A stretch of 7,289 nt of DNA from CAVWDI01 sp046259385 (GCA_046259385.1 JBJYWI010000126.1:1-7289); one strand, 5' to 3'. Positions 1 through 6,649 are shown, counted from the stretch's first letter. The notes: generated by a model not told the origin, from the letters alone. Program-made: numbers and translations.

Positions 1-2
1 AG

Positions 3-1055
3 GCGATCGTTGCCGGCGCTCTGCAAATATGGTTGACTTGGCGCATTGGCCGACGTATATTTGGACCGTTTTCCGGCCTGGTAGCGGCAGTACTCAGTGC
101 TATTTATATATATTTCTTCTATTATGGCGGGAGTTTGCTAACCGAATCTTTTTACATCGTTGGTATTTTATGGTCGCTCGACGTAGCGATGAGGATTGTC
201 GAGGACAGCCACCAAGCCGCGGATATTGAGGATAGAAAGCCCAATAAATGGTTATGGATACAACTTGGCCTGGCGATTGGAGTCACGGTACTACTACGCC
301 AGCTCTTTTTAATGTTCTTACCGTTTCTTTTTCTCTGGATATGGTGGAATGTGACACGCCCAACTGGTAGTCTACAAATCAACGGCCGCGAACTACATAA
401 GACGGCCTTATTCGGCCTCCTTATTTCAACATTGGTGATTGTCATGATGATTATCCCATGGACAATCCGCAATTATCGGGCATTCAATATGTTTGTACCC
501 TTAAACACTAATGCCGGGTTCGCTTTCTATTGGGGAAATCATCCGATACATGGTACTGATTTTATCCCCATCATAACAACTGAAGGTTACCAAGACCTGA
601 TCCCTAAAGAGCTGCTTCCTTTAAGTGAAGCAGAAATTGATCGTGATTTACTCAAACTGGGAATTGGATTCATAATAGAAGATCCGGTGCGTTTTATTCT
701 GCTATCCATCAGTAGAGCGAAGGAATACTTCAAGTTCTGGCCCTCTTCTGACTCAGGAATTATCAGCAATATTTCTCGTGTCGGATCATTTGGACTGGCA
801 CTGCCGTTCATGTTATATGGACTTTGGTTATCTCTTAAGCTTGTCCGTAAACCTCAGTTTCCAGAACAGGCGATGCAGATAATCTTGTTGTATTTGTTCA
901 TAGTAATCTATACTGTTATTCATTTGCTCAGCTGGACCTTAATCCGTTATAGGTTGCCCGTTGATGCTGTGCTTTTGATTTTTGCCGGTTTTGCTATTAC
1001 CCATTTGCTTGAACTTGTTGGATTTGACATCCAAGGGTTGAATGGTTCCTCATAA
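3..1055 (+). CDS. GT39/ArnT-like membrane glycosyltransferase, 5' partial
   Basis: This is the C-terminal part of a multi-pass GT-C glycosyltransferase of the ArnT/PMT (GT39, RgtA/B/C/D-like) group. These enzymes transfer a sugar from a polyprenyl-phosphate donor on the extracytoplasmic side of the membrane. The frame is open to the left edge. The residues before the TTG at 33 (AIVAGALQIW) continue the family's usual helix, so 33 is an internal codon and not the start. Counting from that TTG, hydrophobic segments lie near residues 14-31, 37-50, 73-105 (probably two), 124-142, 233-249, 282-299 and 310-327. Family-like motifs are LLTES (35-39), PWTIRNY (142-148) followed by an extracytoplasmic stretch with YWGNHP (166-171), and RYRLPVDA (305-312). 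The catalytic acidic loop near the N terminus lies outside the window. The stop is TAA, 12 bases before the next gene. Family assignment is good; donor and acceptor are unknown. Confidence 0.85.
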   Translation, partial: AIVAGALQIWLTWRIGRRIFGPFSGLVAAVLSAIYIYFFYYGGSLLTESFYIVGILWSLDVAMRIVEDSHQAADIEDRKPNKWLWIQLGLAIGVTVLLRQLFLMFLPFLFLWIWWNVTRPTGSLQINGRELHKTALFGLLISTLVIVMMIIPWTIRNYRAFNMFVPLNTNAGFAFYWGNHPIHGTDFIPIITTEGYQDLIPKELLPLSEAEIDRDLLKLGIGFIIEDPVRFILLSISRAKEYFKFWPSSDSGIISNISRVGSFGLALPFMLYGLWLSLKLVRKPQFPEQAMQIILLYLFIVIYTVIHLLSWTLIRYRLPVDAVLLIFAGFAITHLLELVGFDIQGLNGSS

Positions 1056-1067
1056 TTTTATTTGTAA

Positions 1068-1958
1068 TTGAAAATAATGTTTTGCTCTACCGTTATTCCG
1101 ACGATTGGACGCGAATCCTTATCATCCACTGTAAATAGTGTACTTGACCAAGATTTTCATGCTGCAGACCATGAAGTTATTGTTGTAAATGATTCTGGTA
1201 AGCCATTGAATAGTGCGGATTGGCAATTCGATGAGCGCGTACGAATTATTAACACGTATTGCCGGGAACGTAGTGTTGCCCGCGATGTTGGAGCAGCGAT
1301 AGCGGCGGGCGAGTATCTTCATTTCCTGGACGATGATGATTTGTTATTACCTGAGGCTCTGAAAGCTTTTTGGCAGTTGAGAAAAGAAAACGCAAATGCC
1401 GCATGGCTTTATGGTAGTTATCAAACTGTTGATAACGACGGAAATTTAATTGAGGAATTTCATCCAAATTTAACAGGAAATATTTTTGCGTGGTTGGTTG
1501 CAGGTGAATCGATTCCCTTACAGGCATCGCTTCTTCAAACGGACATATTTTTCAAGGCTGGTACTTTTGATCCTAATCTTACGTATGGCGAGGATCGAGA
1601 TTTAGGACGAAGATTTTCTCTCTTAGGAGATGTGTCTTGGACACCAGCGGTCGTGACCAGCATCCGAGTTGGTCAAAGTGGAAGTAGTTCGGATTGGTCA
1701 AAGATGTCCGAGGCTGACCGCTGGGGTCGAGAGAAGGTGCTTCGGTTAGATGGTACGGTAGGAACACTGAAAGACTTGGCTGATTCAACTTATCTTCAAG
1801 GCCGATTATGTCGGGCGTTATTTGGATCGGCAAGGTTGAACATGCGGGAAGGATCTGATCTCATTGCAATTAGTCGAGTTCTGGATGGGATATCGATCGC
1901 CGGCATGAATATTTTATCACCAAGTTTCTGGTCAATTGTAAGGACAAAAATGGAATGA
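1068..1958 (+). CDS. Family 2 (GT-A fold) glycosyltransferase
   Basis: This is an inverting GT2 glycosyltransferase with a single GT-A domain and no membrane segment. It would add a sugar from a nucleotide-sugar donor at the cytoplasmic face. The first strand and turn read STVIPTIGR (residues 7-15). VIVVNDSG (37-44) carries the nucleotide-binding Asp42. HFLDDDD (85-91) is the metal-binding DxD region. YGEDRDLGRR (173-182) holds the acidic pair expected to include the catalytic base. At 296 residues it is a normal length for a small GT2. The start is uncertain: TTG at 1068 and ATG at 1077 are both possible, both keep the first strand, and neither has a clear Shine-Dalgarno sequence. The stop overlaps the start of the next GT4 gene (ATGA), so translation of the two is probably coupled. 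Sugar specificity cannot be read from the sequence. Confidence 0.9.
   Translation: MKIMFCSTVIPTIGRESLSSTVNSVLDQDFHAADHEVIVVNDSGKPLNSADWQFDERVRIINTYCRERSVARDVGAAIAAGEYLHFLDDDDLLLPEALKAFWQLRKENANAAWLYGSYQTVDNDGNLIEEFHPNLTGNIFAWLVAGESIPLQASLLQTDIFFKAGTFDPNLTYGEDRDLGRRFSLLGDVSWTPAVVTSIRVGQSGSSSDWSKMSEADRWGREKVLRLDGTVGTLKDLADSTYLQGRLCRALFGSARLNMREGSDLIAISRVLDGISIAGMNILSPSFWSIVRTKME
1940..1944 (+). promoter_or_regulatory. Ribosome binding site for the 1955 GT4 gene
   Basis: AAGGA lies inside the 3' end of the upstream GT2 gene, 10 bases before the ATG at 1955. The spacing is slightly long. With the ATGA stop/start overlap it supports 1955 as the start and suggests translational coupling. Confidence 0.5.
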
Positions 1959-3115
1959 AAATTGGCATTGATGCCCGTTTCCTGACTCATCCTCAGCAAG
2001 GGGGGTTTAAGACATATACAACAAATCTGGTTGAGGCTATAAGCAATCTTGACATCGACGATCAATTTGTCATTTATCTTGATCGCCCACCAACAAGTCA
2101 AGACGTGCTGCCCCATTCTGAAAACATCGTTTATAAAGTTGTTCCATTAAGATTACCCGGTATTGGGATGCCATACCGAGAGCAGGTTGAATTACAACAG
2201 CATATAAGGAAGGACAGACTTGATCTGATCCACTTTCTTTGTAATTCAGCACCAGTTAACACCACTCAGAATTATGTAGTAACACTCCATGACATAATTC
2301 AAATCAGCAACAGTGAATTCAGAATTCGTCGTAATTTTTCTGAACAGAAACAGTGGGCATTGAGAACATACTCTAAATGGGCTATTCAAAAAACGGTCCC
2401 AGATGCCAAGGGGATCCTGACGGTTTCACACTATGAAAAAGGGAAGATAAGTCAGGGGCTCAACATACCGCCGGAGAAGATATTTGTTACCCATCTTGCG
2501 CCTAGTAATATTTTTAATCCAGCTAGTCAAGCGACAATTGAGTTATTTCGTAAACAAGTTCGAGATAAATTTGGCTTGGATGAAAAATTTATTTTAGGAA
2601 TTGGTTATGAACCCCGCAAGAACATCCCTTTATTAATTCGCTCCTTTTCAATCGTTGCTGCCAAATACCCAAATATCAACTTGGTTGTTGTGGCTGCCCA
2701 TGAAGAGAAAAAAAAATATTTTCAAAAACTGTGTTCTGAGCAAGGACTTGATGGGCGTACAGTAATTCTTGGTAAAGTAATACCTGAGGACTTGGTCCAG
2801 TTATACAATCTTGCCGAATTATTTGTCTTTCCATCAGAAAGAGAGAGCTTTGGCTTACCACCACTCGAAGCGCTGGCATGTGGTACGCCGGCAATCGCTA
2901 TGAATATGACCTCACTACCGGAGATTCTTGGAGAAGGTGCGTTACTCATAGATAGCAAAGATGAAGAAAGGTGGGCAGATACGATTATCCAGGTGCTCTC
3001 AAATGACGATCTCCGGAACCGACTTATCAAGCAGGGATTAAAACAAGCATCCCATAAAAACTGGGAGGCATGTGCCCGTGAGACAATACAAGTTTATCAT
3101 TCGGTTGTTTACTGA
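1955..3115 (+). CDS. Family 4 (GT-B fold) glycosyltransferase, mannosyltransferase-like
   Basis: This is a retaining GT4 glycosyltransferase with two Rossmann-like domains, cytoplasmic or peripheral to the membrane. The N-terminal acceptor domain starts MKIGIDARFL and has the glycine-rich turn QQGGFKTY (14-21), LIHFLCN (91-97), VVTLHDI (108-114) and LTVSHYEK (155-162). The C-terminal donor domain begins around FILGIGYEPRKN (212-223), where R221 and K222 sit at the phosphate-binding position. The EX7E motif lies in SERESFGLPPLEA (294-306), with Glu297 and Glu305. A length of 386 residues is typical. The overall pattern is like O-antigen mannosyltransferases of the WbaZ/MtfB type, but the sugar is a guess. 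The ATG overlaps the preceding stop by 4 bases. An A9 run at 2708-2716 encodes three lysines (see findings). The stop is TGA, followed by a 104-base gap. Confidence 0.93.
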   Translation: MKIGIDARFLTHPQQGGFKTYTTNLVEAISNLDIDDQFVIYLDRPPTSQDVLPHSENIVYKVVPLRLPGIGMPYREQVELQQHIRKDRLDLIHFLCNSAPVNTTQNYVVTLHDIIQISNSEFRIRRNFSEQKQWALRTYSKWAIQKTVPDAKGILTVSHYEKGKISQGLNIPPEKIFVTHLAPSNIFNPASQATIELFRKQVRDKFGLDEKFILGIGYEPRKNIPLLIRSFSIVAAKYPNINLVVVAAHEEKKKYFQKLCSEQGLDGRTVILGKVIPEDLVQLYNLAELFVFPSERESFGLPPLEALACGTPAIAMNMTSLPEILGEGALLIDSKDEERWADTIIQVLSNDDLRNRLIKQGLKQASHKNWEACARETIQVYHSVVY

Positions 3116-3143
3116 TTCGATGGGGAGATTTCGAGGCGAATCA
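3113..3143 (+). other. Short inverted repeat starting at the GT4 stop codon
   Basis: TGATTCG (3113-3119) and CGAATCA (3137-3143) can pair as a perfect 7-bp stem around a 17-base loop. The left arm begins with the TGA stop codon. No T-run follows, so it is not a standard intrinsic terminator. It could be chance or a weak processing or attenuation structure. Confidence 0.25.
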
Positions 3144-3206
3144 CAACACTTTGGCTCCAATAATAGTCATTGCCAGATAGATTGGGTACTAAAATTTATT
3201 TTGTTT

Positions 3207-3212
3207 AGGAAG
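3207..3212 (+). promoter_or_regulatory. Ribosome binding site for the 3220 GT2 gene
   Basis: AGGAAG ends 7 bases before the ATG at 3220. It is the best-placed Shine-Dalgarno sequence in the window and fixes this start. Confidence 0.75.
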
Positions 3213-3219
3213 TAAGAGA

Positions 3220-4131
3220 ATGAACAGACATATACCTCGAGTCACTATTGGCTTGCCGGTCTATAATGGGGCAAAGTATCTTGAAGCAGCTCTAGATTCT
3301 ATCCTGGCCCAGACCTTTTCAGACTTTGAACTTATCATATCGGATAATGCATCAACGGATAATACCGAGGAGATTTGCAAAAGATATTCGGCAATGGATA
3401 AGCGTATCCGTTATTATCGCAATGATAAAAACCTCGGGGCAGCACCAAACTTCAATCAAGTTTTTTTCTTATCCTCAAGCGAATATTTTAAATGGGCTGC
3501 TTATGACGACATAATTGAACCAGAATATTTAAACAAGTGTGTTGAAGTGCTCGATCAAAAGCCCGAAGTGGTATTGTGCTTCACCCAAATCAAGCGAATC
3601 GATGAAAATGGGATATTTATTGATGAGCAACGATATAGATCAGATACAAGCGACAAAAAGCCGCAGTTCCGATTTAAAAACATTGCCTTAAACACGGGCA
3701 ATACAGCTATGCCTGTGTTTGGCTTAATGAGGTCTAATGTCGCCGCACAAACAGGATTAATTGGGGCTTATCCCTCATCAGATGTTGTTTTGTTGGCAGA
3801 ATTGAGTCTCTACGGCCCTTTTTATGAAATTCCGGATAAATTGTTTTATTGGCGTTATCACCCTGAGCAATCTTTCAAAGGGGAGTTGGCGGCTGAAAGG
3901 AGTCGGGTTGCCTGGTTCAAGACCGAAGCTAAGGACAAAATTTCTTTGCCCAAATGGCAGTACTTATTCGGATTTTTAAAAGCCATTCAAAACGCGCCTT
4001 TAAATAGTTCTTCGAAGGTCTATTGTTACATACAAATGATTCGCTGGATTATGTTTCCTCCCCACTTTAGGGCATTGGGAAAGGACCCGCTATTGGCATT
4101 AATGAGCTTGTTGAACGCCCAAAATCGCTGA
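3220..4131 (+). CDS. Family 2 (GT-A fold) glycosyltransferase
   Basis: This is a second GT2 enzyme of 303 residues, distinct from the one at 1068. It starts with the classic first strand VTIGLPVYNGAKYLEAAL (8-25). LIISDNASTDNT (38-49) forms the nucleotide-binding loop with Asp42. FKWAAYDD (90-97) carries the metal-binding acidic pair, here DD at 96-97. SSDVVLLAEL (186-195) supplies Asp188 in the usual catalytic-base region. WRYHPEQS (211-218) is the conserved R-x-H-P-E-Q-S-like loop that closes the active site. The C-terminal 60 residues are moderately hydrophobic and aromatic (KVYCYIQMIRWIMFPP, 266-281), which may support membrane association. The ATG has a well-spaced AGGAAG. The gene has gaps on both sides (104 and 83 bases), so it may be separately regulated. 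Donor and acceptor are unknown. A T7 run lies at 3461-3467. Confidence 0.93.
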   Translation: MNRHIPRVTIGLPVYNGAKYLEAALDSILAQTFSDFELIISDNASTDNTEEICKRYSAMDKRIRYYRNDKNLGAAPNFNQVFFLSSSEYFKWAAYDDIIEPEYLNKCVEVLDQKPEVVLCFTQIKRIDENGIFIDEQRYRSDTSDKKPQFRFKNIALNTGNTAMPVFGLMRSNVAAQTGLIGAYPSSDVVLLAELSLYGPFYEIPDKLFYWRYHPEQSFKGELAAERSRVAWFKTEAKDKISLPKWQYLFGFLKAIQNAPLNSSSKVYCYIQMIRWIMFPPHFRALGKDPLLALMSLLNAQNR

Positions 4132-4202
4132 CCGATCAAGAGAGGTTAATTGATGATGACTCGGATCAGTTCAGGGATGGAGTAAGTGGTGATTAACGAT
4201 AT

Positions 4203-4206
4203 GGAG
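4203..4206 (+). promoter_or_regulatory. Ribosome binding site deciding the TTG start at 4215
   Basis: GGAG ends 8 bases before TTG at 4215. The nearby ATG at 4201 is in another frame and stops at 4216-4218, so it cannot start the GT4 gene. The Shine-Dalgarno match plus the family-typical N terminus MKVAFISQPF support TTG. Confidence 0.6.
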
Positions 4207-4214
4207 AAATCTAG

Positions 4215-5501
4215 TTGAAGGTCGCATTTATCAGCCAACCCTTTGCTGATATGAACCCTCGACACCAGTCGGGTTCATTGGAGATCTGGACTTATCAAGT
4301 TGCTTCCAGGTTATCAACTTATGATGATTGTGATGTCATTATTTATGCAAAAGAAGATGATAGATACCCAAAATTCGAGGAATATAACGGTGTCCAGTAT
4401 CGTCGGGTCTCATTGGGGCTAGACGAAAAAACAAACCGGCTGGCAAATACAACCGAGCGAATTCTGTCTTATCCAAGGCCTAAGCTGCCAGTTTTTGCCC
4501 AACGATTTTATTATCACAACTACATCAAGCAGGTCGCAGTGGATTTGCGCGATCAGGCCTATGATATTGCGCACATTTTTAATTTTTCCCAGTTTGCGCC
4601 GGTCATTAAAGCCCATAATCCGAATATGAAGGTCGTTTTAAATATGACCTCCGAATGGTTGTCCCAACTCGATAACAATGCTATCCAACAGCGTTTGAGT
4701 TCGGTTGACCGTATTGTTAGCTGCAGCAATCACGTCACTTATAAGGTGCAGGAGCGATTTCCTGAACATGCCGCCCACTGCGCAACTGTTTACAATGGCG
4801 TTGAGAGTGATGGTTTAATTGACTCCCAGAAGGAACCACTACGAAAAACCGTAAGGAAGAGGCGCCTGCTTTTCGTCGGCCGTGTTTCTCCTGAGAAAGG
4901 AGTACACGTTCTGATGCAAGCCATGCCAAAAATTTTAGAGGCATGTCCCGATGTCGAGTTGGATCTCGTTGGGCCTACATCAAGTCTGCCCTATGAATAT
5001 TTAGTAATGATAAGTAACGATGAAAAAGTATCTGGACTTTCAGTTTATTATCCAAAGGGTTTAAAACGCTTGGATAATTATTTTGAGTCGCTTCAAGCAA
5101 GCTTGTCGCCAGACATGGCCAAGCAGGTAAACTTTATTGGTCAAGTCCCCCATGCAAACATCATGAGTTATTATCAACATGCAGATGTATTGATCAACCC
5201 ATCACTCAGCGAATCATTTGGTATAAGTCTTATCGAAGCTATGGCGAACGGCCGACCTGTAGTAGCTTCGAGAGTTGGGGGTATGCAAGAAATTGTGATT
5301 GAAGGAGAAACCGGGTTGTTTTTCGAACCAGGGGATGCAGATGCGTTAGCTGAATCCGCCATCACATTGTTAGAGAACCCGGAAATCCGCAAAAGTATGG
5401 GCATGGCTGGGCGTAGACGTGTTCAGGAGATCTTCTCTTGGGATCATGTTACACAAGATCTGCTGCAGCAATATACACGAACACTAGAATCTGAGGATTA
5501 G
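4215..5501 (+). CDS. Family 4 (GT-B fold) glycosyltransferase, coupled to a deacetylase
   Basis: This is a retaining GT4 glycosyltransferase of 428 residues. The N-terminal domain shows HQSGSLEIWTYQVASRL (17-33), where the usual Gly-Gly turn is SGS, then YDIAHIFNF (116-124), VVLNMTSEW (140-148) and VDRIVSCSNHV (164-174). The donor domain has LLFVGRVSPEKG (218-229), with phosphate-binding R223 and K228. DLVGPTSS follows at 250-257, then VNFIGQVPH (305-313), and the EX7E motif in SESFGISLIEA (332-342), with Glu333 and Glu341. The stretch between 257 and 305 is longer than in a minimal GT4. The C terminus is complete (GETGLFF at 364-370, then a helical tail). The start is TTG with a good GGAG. 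The TAG stop is one base before the PIG-L deacetylase start, so the two are almost certainly co-translated. The likely sugar added is an N-acetylhexosamine, inferred only from that neighbour. Confidence 0.93.
   Translation: MKVAFISQPFADMNPRHQSGSLEIWTYQVASRLSTYDDCDVIIYAKEDDRYPKFEEYNGVQYRRVSLGLDEKTNRLANTTERILSYPRPKLPVFAQRFYYHNYIKQVAVDLRDQAYDIAHIFNFSQFAPVIKAHNPNMKVVLNMTSEWLSQLDNNAIQQRLSSVDRIVSCSNHVTYKVQERFPEHAAHCATVYNGVESDGLIDSQKEPLRKTVRKRRLLFVGRVSPEKGVHVLMQAMPKILEACPDVELDLVGPTSSLPYEYLVMISNDEKVSGLSVYYPKGLKRLDNYFESLQASLSPDMAKQVNFIGQVPHANIMSYYQHADVLINPSLSESFGISLIEAMANGRPVVASRVGGMQEIVIEGETGLFFEPGDADALAESAITLLENPEIRKSMGMAGRRRVQEIFSWDHVTQDLLQQYTRTLESED
5493..5496 (+). promoter_or_regulatory. Ribosome binding site for the TTG start at 5503
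   Basis: GAGG lies inside the last codons of the GT4 gene and ends 6 bases before TTG at 5503. The alternative ATG codons at 5533 and 5545 have no Shine-Dalgarno sequence in front of them, so the TTG is preferred. Confidence 0.6.
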
Positions 5502-5502
5502 G

Positions 5503-6324
5503 TTGAGCGTAAGAACGCAGCTAAGCAGTACAATGTTGAATAGAATGATTCAGAACAGTGTGGAAATATCTGCGCCTCAGCTGAAGCAAAACGCAATTAT
5601 ATTCGCGCCTCATCAGGATGATGAAACCCTAGGTTGTGGTGGCACCATCATCAAGAAACGCCGCGCAGGGGCAGACGTTCATATTGTATTCACAACAGAC
5701 GGCCGACATTCGCACGATCAAATAATGCCTCAAATAGACTTGGCAGCATTGCGTATGGATGAGGCGATTGCTGCTGCTAACGTCTTGGGGGTAAGTGAAG
5801 AAAACATTGACTTCCTTGGATATGAAGATGGTAGACTCCAATTACATACAGCTGCTGCATGTGAAAAGGTTGTCAATATCCTCACTGAACTAAAGCCGGC
5901 AGAGATTTTTGTACCCTATCATTATGATGGCCCTGCCGATCACATAGCGACTTGGCAAATTGTCATGGACGCATTAAATATAGTCCAAAATAATGTAAAG
6001 GTGTACGAATATCCTGTTTGGTTCTGGTATAACTGGCCATGGGTAAGTGTTCCCTTTAATAAAAAGAGCGAAGCTAAACAAATTGTTCTAAATAGCCTGT
6101 CGGCGGGCTTTGGGTTTCGAATGGTCCGCGAATTTCGCCATAGCGTGTTTATTGGGGATGTCTTGGTTCAAAAACAAAGAGCGCTTTCTAAGCATCAATC
6201 CCAAATGGCAAGGTTGGAGGATGATCCTCGTTCGTTAACTCTACAAGACGTTTCTAATGGGGAGTGGTTGGTTCTTTTTTTTCAAAAATACGAGTTATTT
6301 CATTTGTATTCCCTGCAATATTAG
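5503..6324 (+). CDS. PIG-L/LmbE family zinc-dependent N-deacetylase
   Basis: This is a PIG-L (LmbE-like) deacetylase. The family includes MshB, BshB and the GPI enzyme PIG-L, which hydrolyse the N-acetyl group of a GlcNAc-containing glycoside and leave an amine. The metal motif reads FAPHQDDETLGCGG (34-47). By analogy with MshB, His37 and Asp40 bind zinc and Asp39 is the general base. YHYDGPADH (139-147) supplies the third ligand, His147. Other family features are IVFTTDGRHSH (61-71) and FLGYEDGRL (104-112). The C-terminal third contains an aromatic stretch, YEYPVWFWYNWPW (168-180), probably lining the acceptor site. At 273 residues it is near family size. No signal peptide is seen, so it should be cytoplasmic. 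The TTG start gives about 34 residues before the metal motif; if ATG 5533 is used, the protein is 10 residues shorter. It follows the GT4 gene by one base. A T8 run lies at 6275-6282. Confidence 0.93.
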   Translation: MSVRTQLSSTMLNRMIQNSVEISAPQLKQNAIIFAPHQDDETLGCGGTIIKKRRAGADVHIVFTTDGRHSHDQIMPQIDLAALRMDEAIAAANVLGVSEENIDFLGYEDGRLQLHTAAACEKVVNILTELKPAEIFVPYHYDGPADHIATWQIVMDALNIVQNNVKVYEYPVWFWYNWPWVSVPFNKKSEAKQIVLNSLSAGFGFRMVREFRHSVFIGDVLVQKQRALSKHQSQMARLEDDPRSLTLQDVSNGEWLVLFFQKYELFHLYSLQY

Positions 6325-6539
6325 TTGTTTGCGAGCGGAATAACTTTTAAATTCCGGTCTTTGTTATCGGCTGAAATCGCGACACCTGGATAGAAATATC
6401 CAGGCCGATTATTCTTATGGGAGTTTAGTGGATTCAAGACAGTTATCAATGTAAATGGTAATCCGACGACCGTACTAAAGATTCCAGGAAGACTGAAACC
6501 GAGTTGAACTTTTTGACTTTCCTCCCATCGCTGATTGGA
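6321..6539 (-). pseudogene. Protein-like open frame without a start, possible gene remnant
   Basis: Read on the - strand, 72 sense codons run from 6539 down to a TAA at 6323-6321, which overlaps the TAG of the deacetylase gene tail to tail. The frame is preceded by an in-frame TGA (6542-6540) and contains no ATG, GTG or well-placed TTG start near its beginning. The translation looks like a real protein tail. A charged, Gln-rich beginning (QRWEESQKVQ) leads to a hydrophobic segment (LPGIFSTVVGLPFTLITVL), then an Asn/Lys-rich stretch (NPLNSHKNNRPGYFYPG) and a polar end (ISADNKDRNLKVIPLANN). I do not recognise the family. A 72-codon open frame can occur by chance, and the + strand in frame with the deacetylase is also fairly open here, so this is tentative. 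Confidence 0.25.
6366..6409 (+). terminator. Hairpin downstream of the deacetylase, possible terminator
   Basis: CCTGGATA (6385-6392) pairs perfectly with TATCCAGG (6397-6404) around a GAAA tetraloop of the stable GNRA type. An outer 5-bp stem, ATCGG (6366-6370) with CCGAT (6405-6409), would close it with a one-sided 14-base bulge. The sequence after it (TATTCTTA) is T-rich but has no proper T-run, so termination would be weak or factor-assisted. It lies 60 bases after the deacetylase stop. It also falls inside the - strand open frame, where it encodes the symmetric PGYFYPG, so it may instead be a coding coincidence. Confidence 0.3.
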
Positions 6540-6593
6540 TCAACCTCCCCCTAGAGAACTTAACAAATGAATAGTATCCGAGTATCGGAGAAG

Positions 6594-6649
6594 AGTCTAT
6601 TATCAAGTACGATTTTCGCAAAAGAAAAGCGATACTTCCATTATAGACT
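6594..6649. repeat. 56-base imperfect inverted repeat upstream of the last GT4 gene
   Basis: The arms 6594-6617 and 6624-6649 pair around a 6-base loop (GCAAAA). From the outside in, the paired blocks are AGTCTAT/ATAGACT (7 bp), AT/AT (2 bp), AAGTA/TACTT (5 bp), CG/CG (2 bp) and TTTTC/GAAAA (5 bp). That gives 21 base pairs with three mismatches and two one-base bulges. No T-run follows, so it is not a standard terminator. It could be a structured leader for the gene starting at 6686, a dyad-binding site, or a remnant of a small palindromic mobile element. No second copy is visible in this window. Confidence 0.6.

Noticed and set aside
33..1055. TTG at 33 as the true start of the GT39-like gene
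   Set aside because: The frame is open to the window edge and the upstream residues continue a family-typical membrane helix. The conserved N-terminal catalytic loop would also be missing, so the gene is cut by the window rather than starting here.
1249..2116. Several 60-100 codon open frames on the - strand under the GT2 and GT4 genes
   Set aside because: They are antisense shadows of well-supported coding sequences with no domain-like content of their own.
3170..3195. Promoter-like boxes TTGCCA (3170-3175) and TAAAAT (3190-3195) before the second GT2
   Set aside because: The boxes match the sigma-70 consensus only partly and the 14-base spacer is short. The gap is a plausible promoter site, but this pair is not strong enough to call.
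3120..3215. 31-codon ORF filling the gap between the first GT4 and second GT2
   Set aside because: There is no Shine-Dalgarno sequence before its ATG and no recognisable motif. Its end overlaps the AGGAAG ribosome binding site of the next gene, so it is most likely chance.
5614..5625. PHQDDE instead of the common PHPDDE in the deacetylase metal motif
   Set aside because: The zinc ligands and the general base are all kept, and this proline position is known to vary in the family, so it is not evidence of altered chemistry.
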